NCBI RefSeq assembly: GCF_902459775.1
Contig: NZ_CABPSQ010000009.1
Coordinates: forward strand, 150,208 to 214,207
DNA length: 64,000 bases
Reading direction: 5' to 3'
Source of the DNA: Pandoraea captiosa
GTDB taxonomy: Bacteria > Pseudomonadota > Gammaproteobacteria > Burkholderiales > Burkholderiaceae
Positions 29,718 to 40,820 of this stretch are shown piece by piece. How positions within the stretch are numbered: the stretch's first letter is position 1; each line of letters starts with the position of its first letter. The notes under the pieces are model-generated. The model was not told the DNA's origin, searched no databases, and was given only the letters and a program-made list of their open reading frames with translations. The position numbers were made by a program, and so were the translations under genes.

Positions 29718-31100
29718 GTGTCGCGCGCCGTCATCATCCCCCTCATCATCGCCTGCGCCTTGTTCATGGAGAACATTGACGCCACGGTGATCACCACGTC
29801 GCTGCCCGCCATGGCGCGCGACCTGCATCAGGATCCGATTTCACTGAAGATGGCGCTGACCGCCTATGTGGTGGGCCTCGGCATCTTCATCCCCATCTGC
29901 GGTTGGGTCTCCGACCGGTTCGGGGCACGCAACGTCTTCCGAACGGCCATCGGCATTTTCATGGTCGGCTCGATTCTGTGTGCCGTGTCGTTTTCATTGC
30001 CGACGTTCGTCTTTGCACGCTTTCTGCAAGGCGTAGGCGGCGCCATGATGGTGCCCGTGGGACGCCTCGTCATCTTCCGCGCCGTACCCAAACACGAACT
30101 GGTCAAGGCGATCGGCTACCTGACGATGCCGGCGCTGCTCGGGCCAGTCATCGGCCCGCCGCTCGGCGGCGCCATCACCGCCTATCTTCATTGGCGCTGG
30201 ATCTTTTTCATCAACATTCCGGTGAGTCTGCTCGGCATCTACCTCGCAGGCAAATACATCGACAACGAACGCGGTGGCGACGCGGGACGTCTCGACACAC
30301 GCGGCTTCGTCCTCTCCGCGCTCGGCAGCGGTCTGCTCATGCTCGGCCTGGCGATGGTCGGCGAGCATCAGGTCAGCGACACCGTTGTGATCACCATGTG
30401 CGTGCTCGGCGCGGTGTTTCTCTACGCCTACTGGCGGCATGCCAACCGGGTGGAGACGCCGTTGCTCGATTTCCGGCTCATGCGCATTCCCACGTTCCAT
30501 GCGAGCGTCGTCGGCGGTTCCCTCTTTCGTATCGGTCTGGGCGCCGTGCCCTTCCTGCTGCCGCTGGCGTTGCAGGAAGGCCTGCATATGGACCCGTTCG
30601 AGTCCGGCATGATTACCTGCGCATCGGCGTTCGGCGCGATCTTCATGAAGGCGATTGCGCAGCGCGTGCTGGCGCGATTCGGCTTCCGACGCGTGCTGAT
30701 CGTCAATGCCGCGCTGGCGGGGCTGGCGCTGGCCTCTTACGGCCTCTTCACGCACGACACGCCGGTGATCGTGATGCTCGCCGTCGTGGCCTTCGGTGGA
30801 TTCTTCCCGTCGCTGCAATTCACCTGCCTGAACTCGATCGTGTACGCGGACATCGCCAGCGAAGACGCGAGTCGGGCCACCAGTCTCGCTAGCGTCGTGC
30901 AACAGTTGTCGCTGGGGTTGGGCGTGACGATTTCAGGAATGGTCTTGCAGGCGAGCAGCCGGCTGGCCGGCCACGACCAGTTGGTCGCGAGTGACTTCCT
31001 TCCGGCATTTCTGGTGATCGGTCTGTTCTCGCTGCTCTCGATTCCCGTGACGCGGCAATTGCCCGCCGACGCAGGAACGGAACTGGCGCGCAGGCACTGA
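29718..31100 (+). CDS. MFS multidrug exporter, DHA2 (14-helix) family
   Basis: A drug:proton antiporter of 460 residues. Motif D1 (ENIDATVITTSLPAMARDL) lies near the start, motif A is GWVSDRFGARNVF, and motif C is ALLGPVIGPPLGG. About 14 hydrophobic segments are visible. I start at the GTG (29718, VSRAVIIPLIIACALF) because the first helix follows at once; an ATG at 29622 would overlap the GNAT gene and add 32 non-conserved residues. Close DHA2 relatives export drugs or aromatic compounds. Confidence 0.85.
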   Translation: MSRAVIIPLIIACALFMENIDATVITTSLPAMARDLHQDPISLKMALTAYVVGLGIFIPICGWVSDRFGARNVFRTAIGIFMVGSILCAVSFSLPTFVFARFLQGVGGAMMVPVGRLVIFRAVPKHELVKAIGYLTMPALLGPVIGPPLGGAITAYLHWRWIFFINIPVSLLGIYLAGKYIDNERGGDAGRLDTRGFVLSALGSGLLMLGLAMVGEHQVSDTVVITMCVLGAVFLYAYWRHANRVETPLLDFRLMRIPTFHASVVGGSLFRIGLGAVPFLLPLALQEGLHMDPFESGMITCASAFGAIFMKAIAQRVLARFGFRRVLIVNAALAGLALASYGLFTHDTPVIVMLAVVAFGGFFPSLQFTCLNSIVYADIASEDASRATSLASVVQQLSLGLGVTISGMVLQASSRLAGHDQLVASDFLPAFLVIGLFSLLSIPVTRQLPADAGTELARRH

Positions 31101-31137
31101 GCGGGCGCTCGGCCCGCAAGGGCATGCCGTTTTTTTA
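31101..31137 (+). terminator. Probable terminator between MFS and YeeE-like genes
   Basis: GCGGGC (31101-31106) can pair with GCCCGC (31112-31117). An alternative GGCCC-GCAA-GGGC tetraloop hairpin closes nearer to the run of seven T at 31130-31136. It starts directly after the MFS stop codon. Confidence 0.55.
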
Positions 31138-31557
31138 TCGGGTGTCCGACCGGGTGACGACGGCATGAATGGCCATGCCGACGACCATGGCCACGACGAA
31201 CCACAGTGCCTTGCCCGAGCCCGCGCCGAGCAACACCAGGGCCGGGCCGGGGCAGATACCGGCGATCCCCCAGCCCACGCCGAACAGCAACGCACCGATC
31301 ACCAGTCGCTTGTCCACGGTACCCGCCGACGGCCACACACGCGGCTCGCCCGTCCAGGCCAGCGCTCGCGTGCGCGCCAAGCGAAACCCGACGAAGCCGA
31401 CGGCGATCGCCCCGCCCATGACAAACGCGAGCGACGGATCCCATTTGCCTGCCACATCGAGAAACCCAAGCACTTTGGCCGGATTCGCCATCCCCGCCAG
31501 AATCAGTCCCAGGCCGAAGACAAGCCCACCGACCCAAGCGAAAACGAGCTTCTTCAT
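31135..31557 (-). CDS. YeeE/YedE-like sulfur transporter subunit (PmpB type)
   Basis: A 140-residue membrane protein with four hydrophobic stretches. It has [21 protein letters not shown] and [19 protein letters not shown], the signature of the DUF6691 half of split YeeE/YedE proteins. These families carry thiosulfate or related sulfur species across the inner membrane; in Xylella and Agrobacterium such pairs sit in the bigR operon. Its ATG overlaps the stop of the partner gene (ATGA), and the two probably work together. Confidence 0.85.
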   Translation of the reverse strand: MKKLVFAWVGGLVFGLGLILAGMANPAKVLGFLDVAGKWDPSLAFVMGGAIAVGFVGFRLARTRALAWTGEPRVWPSAGTVDKRLVIGALLFGVGWGIAGICPGPALVLLGAGSGKALWFVVAMVVGMAIHAVVTRSDTR

Positions 31558-32009
31558 ACAGCACCTCCGACACCGGCAATGCCGAGCATATGGCGCACGA
31601 CGTAGACCGTCAGAAAGCCCGTCGCCATGAAGCAGACGGTGGCGACGAGCGAGCGCCACGACAATCGCGACAGGCCGCATACGCCGTGGCCGCTCGTGCA
31701 GCCCGACCCGAGGCGCGTGCCGATGCCGACGAGCCCTCCCGCCACGATGAGCATCGTGGTGCTGGCGTCGACCTGTGCTTCGGGCACAACGGTCACGGCG
31801 CGGTACACCCAAGGCGCGGCCATCAGCCCCACGACGAACGCCACGCGCCAGCCGACGTCGCCCGCGCGTGGGCGCAACAGCCCCCCCGCGATACCGGAAA
31901 TGCCGGCGATGCGTCCCGAGGACAGCATCAGCCAGACGGCGGCCACGCCGATGAGCAAACCGCCGGCGAGCGACGCCCAAGGCGTGAAATTCAGGGTATC
32001 GAGTGTCAT
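31554..32009 (-). CDS. YeeE/YedE-family membrane protein (PmpA type)
   Basis: A 151-residue membrane protein with the core [25 protein letters not shown], the Cys-containing motif of YeeE/YedE thiosulfate transporters. The start at 32009 ([11 protein letters not shown]) was chosen over the longer frame because that would run into the ArsR gene. It lies 22 bp downstream of the ArsR-type repressor and is followed by its partner with a four-base overlap, so repressor and both membrane proteins are one operon. Confidence 0.85.
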   Translation of the reverse strand: MTLDTLNFTPWASLAGGLLIGVAAVWLMLSSGRIAGISGIAGGLLRPRAGDVGWRVAFVVGLMAAPWVYRAVTVVPEAQVDASTTMLIVAGGLVGIGTRLGSGCTSGHGVCGLSRLSWRSLVATVCFMATGFLTVYVVRHMLGIAGVGGAV

Positions 32010-32031
32010 CGCAGCGGCCTCCGTGACGCCA

Positions 32032-32394
32032 TCAGGATTTCGGACAGAATTGTTCGTAAAGGCAGGCGAGCACGGCGCGTACCGCGCCATCGGCCACGGC
32101 GTAGTAAATGCGTTTGCCGTCACGTCGCGTCGTGACCAGGGCCTCGCTGCGCAGCACGGCGAGTTGCTGGGAGAGCGTCGGCTGACGGATATCGAGTTGC
32201 GCCTGCAGTTCGCCGACGGACAGCTCGCCCTGCGTGAGCTGACACAGAATCAGCAGACGGTCTTCGTTGGCGAGGGCGCGCAGCAATGCCGTCGCGTCCT
32301 GCGCGGCGCTGCGCAGACGCGCAATGTCCAGCGGCACGGCAGTGTCGTGCGGCACAGCGGCGCGAACAGGGGATAGCGCGGTGGCTCGTGGCAT
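32032..32394 (-). CDS. ArsR-family persulfide sensor, BigR/SqrR/YgaV-like
   Basis: A 120-residue winged-helix repressor with the [28 protein letters not shown]. Cys51 (LLILCQL) and Cys117 (YEQFC) are 66 residues apart, the same spacing as C42/C108 of BigR and C41/C107 of SqrR, where a tetrasulfide bridge formed by reactive sulfur species releases DNA. A further Cys111 is present. The metal-binding ELCVC motif of ArsR is absent. The divergent persulfide dioxygenase gene and downstream YeeE/YedE pair support a role in sulfide response. Confidence 0.85.
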   Translation of the reverse strand: MPRATALSPVRAAVPHDTAVPLDIARLRSAAQDATALLRALANEDRLLILCQLTQGELSVGELQAQLDIRQPTLSQQLAVLRSEALVTTRRDGKRIYYAVADGAVRAVLACLYEQFCPKS

Positions 32395-32545
32395 GGCAGG
32401 ATCGATGCAAATCAGAAAGCGACAAGAAACGGCAAGAAGCTACGAGAGACAGCGAGAGGCAGCGAGAGGCAACGACAAGCAACGAGGCGCGACGAGATGC
32501 CGCGCCCGTTTGCGAAATGTCACGCATATCGCTGACACTTTACTG

Positions 32546-32562
32546 ATTTATAATATATGAAT
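32546..32562. promoter_or_regulatory. AT-rich operator candidate for BigR-like repressor
   Basis: ATTTATAATATATGAAT is an imperfect palindrome (ATT-ATA arms mirrored by TAT-AAT) in an otherwise GC-rich intergenic region, 25 bp before the dioxygenase start. It overlaps TATAAT-like sequence, and CTGACA lies at 32532-32537. A repressor bound here would block transcription. The binding by the neighbouring ArsR protein is inferred. Confidence 0.55.
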
Positions 32563-32587
32563 CGATAAACTTTTGCAGGAGCCGGTC

Positions 32588-33457
32588 ATGTCAGCCACGC
32601 CAGCACACATCGAAGCCTTCTTCGACACCGCGACTTCCACGGTGACGTATGTCGTTTTCGATACCCCGGGCGGACGCGCGGCCATCATCGATCCGGTACT
32701 CGACTACGACCCGAAGGCCGGGCGCACGCACACCGGCTCTGCGGAGCGAGTCCTCGACTTCGTCGCCGCCCAAAAACTCACCATCGACTGGATTCTCGAG
32801 ACGCACGCACACGCCGACCACCTGTCGTCGGCACGCTGGCTCAAGGAGCGTGTCGGCGGGCGCATCGCCATCGGCGCCCACATCCGCGACGTGCAGCACG
32901 TCTTCAAGAAGCTGTTCCACCTCGGCGCCGACGTGCCGCCCGACGGGTCGCAGTTCGACCATCTGTTCGAGGACGGGGAGACGTTCGCCATTGGCGCGTT
33001 GCAGGCCGAGGCGCTGTTCGTGCCCGGCCACACACCCGCCGACATGGCGTATCGCGTGGGCGATGCGGTCTTCGTCGGCGACACGCTCTTCATGCCGGAT
33101 GTGGGCACCGCGCGCTGCGACTTCCCCGGCGGCAATGCCCACACGCTGTACCGTTCGATTCGCCGTTTGCTGTCGCTGCCGGCGTCAACGCGCCTTTTCA
33201 TGTGTCACGACTACCCGCCCGCCGGGCGCGCCGCCAACTGGCAGACCACGGTGGGCGAGCAGCGCCGCGCGAACATCCACGTGCATGACGGCATCGACGA
33301 AGACGCCTTCGTCGCCATGCGCGAAGCGCGCGACCGTACGCTCGACATGCCGACGCTGATCCTGCCCGCCGTACAGGTCAACATCCGGGCAGGCGACATG
33401 CCCGCGCCGGAAGCGAACGGCACGCGCTATCTGAAGATTCCGATCAACGCGCTGTAA
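32588..33457 (+). CDS. MBL-fold persulfide dioxygenase (ETHE1/Blh-like)
   Basis: A 289-residue metallo-hydrolase-fold enzyme. The metal site THAHADHL has His73, His75, Asp77 and His78; later ligands are H in VPGHTPADMAY, D in VFVGDTLF, and H in FMCHDYPPAGR. The HxHxDH set with GTARCDFPGG is typical of ETHE1-like persulfide dioxygenases, which oxidise glutathione persulfide to sulfite with one Fe(II). An AGGAG lies seven bases before the ATG at 32588. It is the divergent target of the BigR-like gene. Its end overlaps the next gene, on the other strand, by 14 bp. Confidence 0.9.
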   Translation: MSATPAHIEAFFDTATSTVTYVVFDTPGGRAAIIDPVLDYDPKAGRTHTGSAERVLDFVAAQKLTIDWILETHAHADHLSSARWLKERVGGRIAIGAHIRDVQHVFKKLFHLGADVPPDGSQFDHLFEDGETFAIGALQAEALFVPGHTPADMAYRVGDAVFVGDTLFMPDVGTARCDFPGGNAHTLYRSIRRLLSLPASTRLFMCHDYPPAGRAANWQTTVGEQRRANIHVHDGIDEDAFVAMREARDRTLDMPTLILPAVQVNIRAGDMPAPEANGTRYLKIPINAL

Positions 33458-34361
33458 CGCCGGCGGACGCGCTCAATTGTTCTGCGAGCGCGTCGCGCGC
33501 CTGCGTGACCCACTCCGGCTCGCCGCGACGCGCAGGCAATAGATGGAATTCGGCCTCCGGCAGCGGTGGCAAGCGTCGGCCAGGCATCAGCGAAGCGATG
33601 CGCGCCAGCGACGGCCCCGCGGCCGATGCATTCAGACATGCCACCCCGAGCCCGGCGTTCAACGCGAGTTGCAATCCGGCTACGCCCGACGCCACGTGCG
33701 CAATCGTGTAAGGCACGTCATGTTCGTCGAGCCAATGCGTGGTGAAGCGATGCAGCGCGCAGGTGTCCGGCAGCACCAGCAAAGGTAACGGCGCGTTGGT
33801 GTCGAGCACGAAATCAGGCGCCGCGACCCAATCGAGCGACTCGCGCCCCAGCGTGCGCGTACCGGCCACGGCGTCGCGCCCAAGCGATTTGCCGAGCACC
33901 CGCATCGACAGCCCAATGTCGAAATCTCCCGTCTCGTAGCCGCTCTCGATCACACCGCTCTTGAGAATCGTCACGTGGATCCGCAATGACGGATACGCGA
34001 CGCCAAGGTGCCGCAGCATGCGGGCCACATCGCCCGGACGGAAGTAGTCCGTAATGGCAAGTCGCAGTTCTCCGGCCAGCGAAAACCCGCGCACGTCGTG
34101 CCAGGCATGTTCGGACTGAGCGATCAATTGACGCGCATGTCCGAGCAGGCGCTCGCCCGCCGGCGTTGTCGACACGCCCTGCTTGCCGCGTGTGAACAAG
34201 GTCACGCCCACGCGCTCTTCGAGCTTTCGCATCTGCTCGCTCACCGAGGACTGCGACAAGAACACTCGCGGGGCCGCAGCCGAGAGACTTCCCGCCTCCG
34301 CCACCGCAACGAAAGTTCGCAACTGATCGAAATCGAATCCAGGGGCCATGGCGATATCCAT
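33444..34361 (-). CDS. LysR-family transcriptional regulator
   Basis: A 305-residue LysR protein. The N-terminal HTH reads FDFDQLRTFVAVAEAGSLSAAA ... SQSSVSEQMRKLEERVGVTLF, and a substrate-binding domain follows from about residue 95. It diverges from the tautomerase gene with 133 bp between the starts, so it probably regulates that gene and itself. The effector is unknown. An ATG four codons in is an alternative start. Confidence 0.88.
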   Translation of the reverse strand: MDIAMAPGFDFDQLRTFVAVAEAGSLSAAAPRVFLSQSSVSEQMRKLEERVGVTLFTRGKQGVSTTPAGERLLGHARQLIAQSEHAWHDVRGFSLAGELRLAITDYFRPGDVARMLRHLGVAYPSLRIHVTILKSGVIESGYETGDFDIGLSMRVLGKSLGRDAVAGTRTLGRESLDWVAAPDFVLDTNAPLPLLVLPDTCALHRFTTHWLDEHDVPYTIAHVASGVAGLQLALNAGLGVACLNASAAGPSLARIASLMPGRRLPPLPEAEFHLLPARRGEPEWVTQARDALAEQLSASAGVTAR

Positions 34362-34494
34362 TAATGAAACCGATGGATGAAATCGTATATTCCCGCTTTT
34401 CCGATGTCAAACCTCTCCCTAGACTGGAGTCGTTGTCTTCCTCGACACCTCAACGGCTGTCCTCAACGACTATCTTTTTTCAGGAGTTTCCACC

Positions 34495-34896
34495 ATGCCG
34501 CACATCGTTCTTCAACTCTCGGGCACGCCCGATGACACGCTCTCCCGCCAGGCCGTTCGCGCCGTATCGCAATTGACGGTCGACACACTGCACAAGGCCC
34601 CGGAAGTGATTGCCGTGACCGTGGACTACATTCCTCACGAGCGCTGGTTCATCGGCGGCGCCCCCCTCTCCGAGCAGGGCAAGAACGCATTTCACCTGGA
34701 CATCAGCGTGACGGACGAGACCAATACGAAAGCCGAAAAGGCGCGCTTCATCGCGCAGGTATTCGAAACGCTCTCGGGGATTCTCGGCAACGTTCACGAG
34801 TGCTCGTACATCCACGTGATCGATGCCCGCGCCGCCGCCTATGGCTACGGTGGACGCACGCAGGAGTATCGGCACCAGCGCGCACCGGCGCTTTGA
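34495..34896 (+). CDS. Tautomerase-family protein
   Basis: A 133-residue member of the 4-oxalocrotonate tautomerase superfamily. Pro2 follows the initiator Met, so after Met removal it is the catalytic N-terminal Pro1 of the family. It is longer than classic 62-residue tautomerases. A CAGGAG precedes the ATG by 8-9 bases. Only the LysR gene is its neighbour, so no substrate can be inferred. A second His/Arg-rich tail follows residue 115. Confidence 0.8.
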   Translation: MPHIVLQLSGTPDDTLSRQAVRAVSQLTVDTLHKAPEVIAVTVDYIPHERWFIGGAPLSEQGKNAFHLDISVTDETNTKAEKARFIAQVFETLSGILGNVHECSYIHVIDARAAAYGYGGRTQEYRHQRAPAL

Positions 34897-35123
34897 TCGT
34901 TCGCAAACATCGCTGACCCACGTTGCTCGCACCGCGCATGTCGTGACGGCGACACTGACAATACCGACTGCCTGCCAGTGTCGCCGGATCCTTTGTTCAT
35001 GCGGACTCCGGCGGTATGTCACGAAACACTTTCAACACTTTCTTACGACTATTAGCTTCGTCATCGACGCGTCCCCTCGTACGATGAAGGCGTACCAACA
35101 CTTTGCTTTCCAAGGGGGCGAAC

Positions 35124-35498
35124 ATGAAAAAACTGACACTGACCATCGCACTTGTTGCTGCCACGCTCGGCGGCGTTGCCGTGGCGCCCGCCCATGCCCA
35201 GGTGGGCGTATCGATCAGCATTGGCGCGCCGCCTGCGCCGCGTTACGAGCCAGTCCCGCCGCCGCGTGCGGGCTATGTCTGGGCCCCGGGATACTGGGAT
35301 TGGGACGGTCATCGCCATGCGTGGCGCGACGGCCACTGGGAGCGCGCACGGCCGGGCTACGCCTATCGCGCACCGGCCTGGCATCAGGGTCCGCATGGCT
35401 GGGAACTGAACCGTGGCGGATGGGATCGCGGTGGCCCGGATCATCATGACAATCGCGGCCACGATCACGATCATGACCACGACCGTTATCACGGATGA
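35124..35498 (+). CDS. Secreted YXWXGXW-repeat protein with His-rich tail
   Basis: A 124-residue exported protein. The signal peptide (MKKLTLTIALVAATLGGVAVAP, cleavage likely after AHA at about 25) precedes a proline-rich section and two copies of the WxPGYWxW/WxxGHWER motif of the YXWXGXW family (residues about 50-75). The C-terminus is a run of His and Asp pairs (HHDNRGHDHDHDHDRYHG), a likely metal-binding tail. AAGGGGG precedes the ATG. Function is unknown. A strong terminator follows 62 bp after the stop. Confidence 0.8.
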   Translation: MKKLTLTIALVAATLGGVAVAPAHAQVGVSISIGAPPAPRYEPVPPPRAGYVWAPGYWDWDGHRHAWRDGHWERARPGYAYRAPAWHQGPHGWELNRGGWDRGGPDHHDNRGHDHDHDHDRYHG

Positions 35499-35559
35499 CC
35501 GTCACCATCTGACGTGCGCTTGCGGCAGCATGCAAGCGCAAAACCGTCATACCCTCCCG

Positions 35560-35589
35560 AAACGCCGGTGCTTATCTGCACCGGCGTTT
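35560..35589 (+). terminator. Intrinsic terminator after His-rich protein gene
   Basis: A perfect 12-bp stem (35560-35571 with 35578-35589, core ACGCCGGTGC), six-base loop TTATCT, ending in TTTT. It isolates the His-rich protein gene from the following ABC transporter operon. Confidence 0.9.
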
Positions 35590-35749
35590 TGCTAAGAAAA
35601 ATCGGTTGGTTGGGCATACGCGTTCCCGCCGTTATCGTTGTCATCCGCTCGCTGCTACCCGCAGCCAGGGTCCCCGTCGACGTCTGTCCGCTCAAGTGTC
35701 GACGATTTCGGGACACACACGGATCAACGAAAACGGAGCCCAACAGGCC

Positions 35750-36595
35750 ATGCATAACAAGACTCACTCACCACGCGCACGCTTCGCTGTTTCTTCCCTC
35801 GCCGCCGCCCTGCTCTCCATCGCCGCGCTCGCGCCGATGGCCGCCCACGCCGACAAGCTCGACGACATCAAGAAAGCCGGTGTGCTGCGCGTCGCGACAT
35901 TCGACAGCAATCCGCCTTTCGGCTATGTGGACGCGAAATCGCACAAGATCGTCGGTCTCGATGTCGACTACGCCAAGGCCCTTGCCGACAAGCTCGGCGT
36001 AAAGCTGGAGCTGCAACCGACGAACCCGGCCAACCGCATCCCGTTCCTCACGTCGAAGAAGGTCGATCTCGTGCTGGCCAACTTCACCATTACGGAGGAA
36101 CGCGCCAAGCAAGTCGACTTCAGCATTCCTTACTTCTCCTCGGGTCAGCAGTTCCTGGCGAAGAAGGGCACGCTGTCGTCGCCCGACCAGATCAACACGC
36201 TGCGTATCGGTGCCGACAAGGGCACGACCAACGAAATCACGCTGCGCGAGAAATTCCCGAAGGCCACCATCGTGGCATTCGACGACACGCCCTTCGCATT
36301 CGCCGCATTGCGCACGGGCACCGTGCAGGCGATCACGCAGGACGGTCCGAAGCTCGTCGGTCTGCTCGCCAACGTGCCGGACAAGCAGAACTACGAAATC
36401 CCCGCCTTCACGATCTCGAACGACTACATGGGGGTTGGCGTGCCCAAGGGCGAGCCGCGCCTGACGGCGTTCGTCAACGATACGTTGCGCGATCTGGAGA
36501 AGGACGGCACCGCCGCCAACATCTACGACCGCTGGTTCGGTCCGAAGTCGCCGCAGCCATTGCCGCGCCTGTTCAAGATCGGCGACAAGGCCTGA
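35750..36595 (+). CDS. Amino-acid ABC transporter, periplasmic binding protein
   Basis: A 281-residue family-3 solute-binding protein. The signal peptide ends near APMAAHA/DK (about residue 34). It keeps the VLRVATFDSNPPFGYVD start of the mature domain, IVGLDVDYAKALADKLG, and RIGADKGTTNE. The ATG at 35750 was chosen over a longer frame because it begins the signal peptide. It is the first gene of an importer operon with two permeases; the ligand is a polar or acidic amino acid by family, not shown here. Confidence 0.88.
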   Translation: MHNKTHSPRARFAVSSLAAALLSIAALAPMAAHADKLDDIKKAGVLRVATFDSNPPFGYVDAKSHKIVGLDVDYAKALADKLGVKLELQPTNPANRIPFLTSKKVDLVLANFTITEERAKQVDFSIPYFSSGQQFLAKKGTLSSPDQINTLRIGADKGTTNEITLREKFPKATIVAFDDTPFAFAALRTGTVQAITQDGPKLVGLLANVPDKQNYEIPAFTISNDYMGVGVPKGEPRLTAFVNDTLRDLEKDGTAANIYDRWFGPKSPQPLPRLFKIGDKA

Positions 36596-36643
36596 GCAGG
36601 CTTTCGTCCAACGCCTGACGCTTGCCCGTCGGCCTGGCCGGGG

Positions 36644-36667
36644 CGCATGGGATGAGAGCCCCATGCG
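36644..36667 (+). promoter_or_regulatory. Hairpin between binding protein and permease genes
   Basis: CGCATGGG (36644-36651) pairs with CCCATGCG (36660-36667). Without a T-run it is not a terminator. Hairpins in this position often stabilise the upstream mRNA of the binding protein, which is needed in excess over the permeases. It would bury the possible start codon at 36663, which argues for a later start of the permease. Confidence 0.5.
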
Positions 36668-36704
36668 TGCCCGGCATTTGACGTTCTGCATGGAAACCTT
36701 CGTC

Positions 36705-37427
36705 ATGATCGACTGGCTCGCCCCGAAGTATCTCGGCTGGCTGCTGAGCGGCTTCGGTGTCACACTCGCGCTTGCGCTCGCGGCGAGTGCCGCTGCGACA
36801 TTGCTCGGCTTCGTGCTCGCCGTCGCACGCAATGCGCACAGCCCCCTGTTCGCACGCCCCGCCGCCACCTTCGTCGCGCTCATGCGCAACACCCCGCTGC
36901 TCGTGCAGCTCTTCTTCTGGTATTTCGGCGTGGCTGCCCTGTTGCCGTCGAGTGCCGTGCAATGGCTCTCCCAAGCGCACGTCTGGCACGTGGTGCTGTT
37001 CGACATTCGCTGGCCGACGCTGGAAACGCTTGCCGGTTTCGTCGGTTTGACGATCTACACGACGGCGTTCATCGGCGAAGAAATCCGCGCCGGTCTGCGT
37101 GGCGTGCCTGCGGGGCAAATGTACGCCGCTGCCGCGCTCGGCCTGAGCCGATTCGCCATCTTCCGTCACGTGGTATTGCCGCAAGCCGTGCGCATCGCCA
37201 TGCCGCCGCTCTTCGGTCAGTACATGAACGTGGTGAAGAACTCGTCGCTGACCATGGCCATCGGACTGGCGGAACTCTCCTATGCCTCGCGGCAAGTGGA
37301 GACGGAGACGTTCAAGACGTTTCAGGCGTTTGGCGTGGCCACGCTGCTCTACATCGGCGCCATCGCCCTGATCGAGGCCGTGAGCATGGCCACGACGCAT
37401 CGCCACGCCGCCGCGCCTTCGCGCTGA
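36705..37427 (+). CDS. Amino-acid ABC transporter permease (HisM/GltJ type)
   Basis: An inner-membrane permease of about 240 residues (start at 36705). The EAA loop, the contact for the ATPase, is GQMYAAAALGLSRFAIFRHVVLPQAVR. Five or so membrane segments are visible, with the family signature MRNTPLLVQLFFWYFG. In-frame ATGs at 36663 and 36690 are possible; I prefer 36705 because the first conserved residues (MIDWLAPKYL) begin there and the hairpin just upstream covers 36663. It works as a heterodimer with the next gene. Confidence 0.85.
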   Translation: MIDWLAPKYLGWLLSGFGVTLALALAASAAATLLGFVLAVARNAHSPLFARPAATFVALMRNTPLLVQLFFWYFGVAALLPSSAVQWLSQAHVWHVVLFDIRWPTLETLAGFVGLTIYTTAFIGEEIRAGLRGVPAGQMYAAAALGLSRFAIFRHVVLPQAVRIAMPPLFGQYMNVVKNSSLTMAIGLAELSYASRQVETETFKTFQAFGVATLLYIGAIALIEAVSMATTHRHAAAPSR

Positions 37428-37455
37428 TCTCGCGCGCCGACACCTCTCGCTGCCC

Positions 37456-38323
37456 ATGAACTTCTCCGCCGTACTCGACAACCTGCCTTACCTGCTGTGG
37501 GGCAACTTTCCCGACGGGCCGCTCTCGGGCGCCGCGCTCACCCTCGTGCTCGCCACGGTGAGTGCGATAGCGTCTGGCGTGCTGGGGCTCGCAGGCGGCA
37601 TTGCGCTTGCCATGCTGGGCGGGCCGCTGCGTTGGGTGCTGACCTTCGTGATCGGCTTCTTTCGCGCGATACCCGTGCTGATGCTGATCTTCTGGACGTA
37701 CTTCCTGCTGCCGATTCTGTTCGGTGTCGACGTTCCCGGACTGGCTACCGTCGCCTGCGCGCTTGCGCTGATCGGCGGCGCGTATCTCTCGCATACGGTC
37801 TACGCCGGGATTCGCGGCGTGGGCGCCGCCCAATGGCAAGCGGGAATGTCGCTCGGACTCACGCGGGGTCAGGCGCTGCGCCACGTCGTATTGCCGCAGG
37901 CGCTGCGCATCATGACGCCATCGTTCATCAATCAGTGGATTTCTCTGGTGAAAGACACCTCGCTCGCCTACATCGTCGGCGTGGCCGAGCTGTCGTTTCT
38001 CGCCACGCAGGTCAATAGCCGGCTGATGGTCTATCCCGCCGAGGTGTTCGCGTTCGTTGCGCTCATCTATTTCGTGATGTGCGGTGCGCTCGAATGGCTT
38101 TGCACGGCCCTGCTGGGCAAACCGCTACACCCACAGGCAAAAGATCCGGAAGACAAAACGACGAAGCCCCGGCGAGCCTGGCAGTGCATCGCGTCGATGC
38201 TGCTGCCTGGCTCTCCGGGGCTGGCAAGCGCCGCCGGTTACCTGCGGCGCGTGCGTCGTCTGGCGCATCGCGACCGGCGTCGCGCCCCGGAAAACCTCCC
38301 GGAGCACCAGCGCCGGGTGGACT

Positions 38324-38346
<23 letters not shown>
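37456..38346 (+). CDS. Amino-acid ABC transporter permease with C-terminal extension
   Basis: The second permease, 296 residues. The EAA loop is AAQWQAGMSLGLTRGQALRHVVLPQALR. The membrane domain ends near residue 222 (EWLCTALLGKP); the family usually stops about there. Roughly 70 further residues are basic and carry no known domain. The DNA encoding them contains two inverted repeats (38165-38222 and 38228-38250), so the extension looks like a frame opened by an inserted palindromic element. No ATPase gene is near, so the ATPase must come from elsewhere. Its end overlaps maeB by 23 bp on the other strand. Confidence 0.85.
38165..38222. repeat. Long imperfect inverted repeat within permease 3' end
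   Basis: A 20-bp left arm (38165-38184) pairs with the right arm (38203-38222) at 18 of 20 positions across an 18-bp loop. Six bases later GCGCCGC (38228-38234) pairs with GCGGCGC (38244-38250). The two hairpins together resemble a REP/MITE-type element. They may also form the 3' end of the permease or maeB transcript. Confidence 0.75.
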
Positions 38347-40612
<2,266 letters not shown>

Positions 40613-40820
40613 GGCAATGTCGTCCTCGTTGGATGTCTCGGCTGATATCTCGACTCTGGCAAGCGCCGCGAACCGTTCTGGTGACGGCTACCGCCGGTGG
40701 CGATCAGAGGTGGAGCCATTCTAGGGAGCCGCCAGCGGGGGGCGATTCTGAATTACTATGGGGGCATCATGTTTTCGTTATAAGCCCCGAGCATCGGGGG
40801 TTTCAGAGGATTGGGGACAG

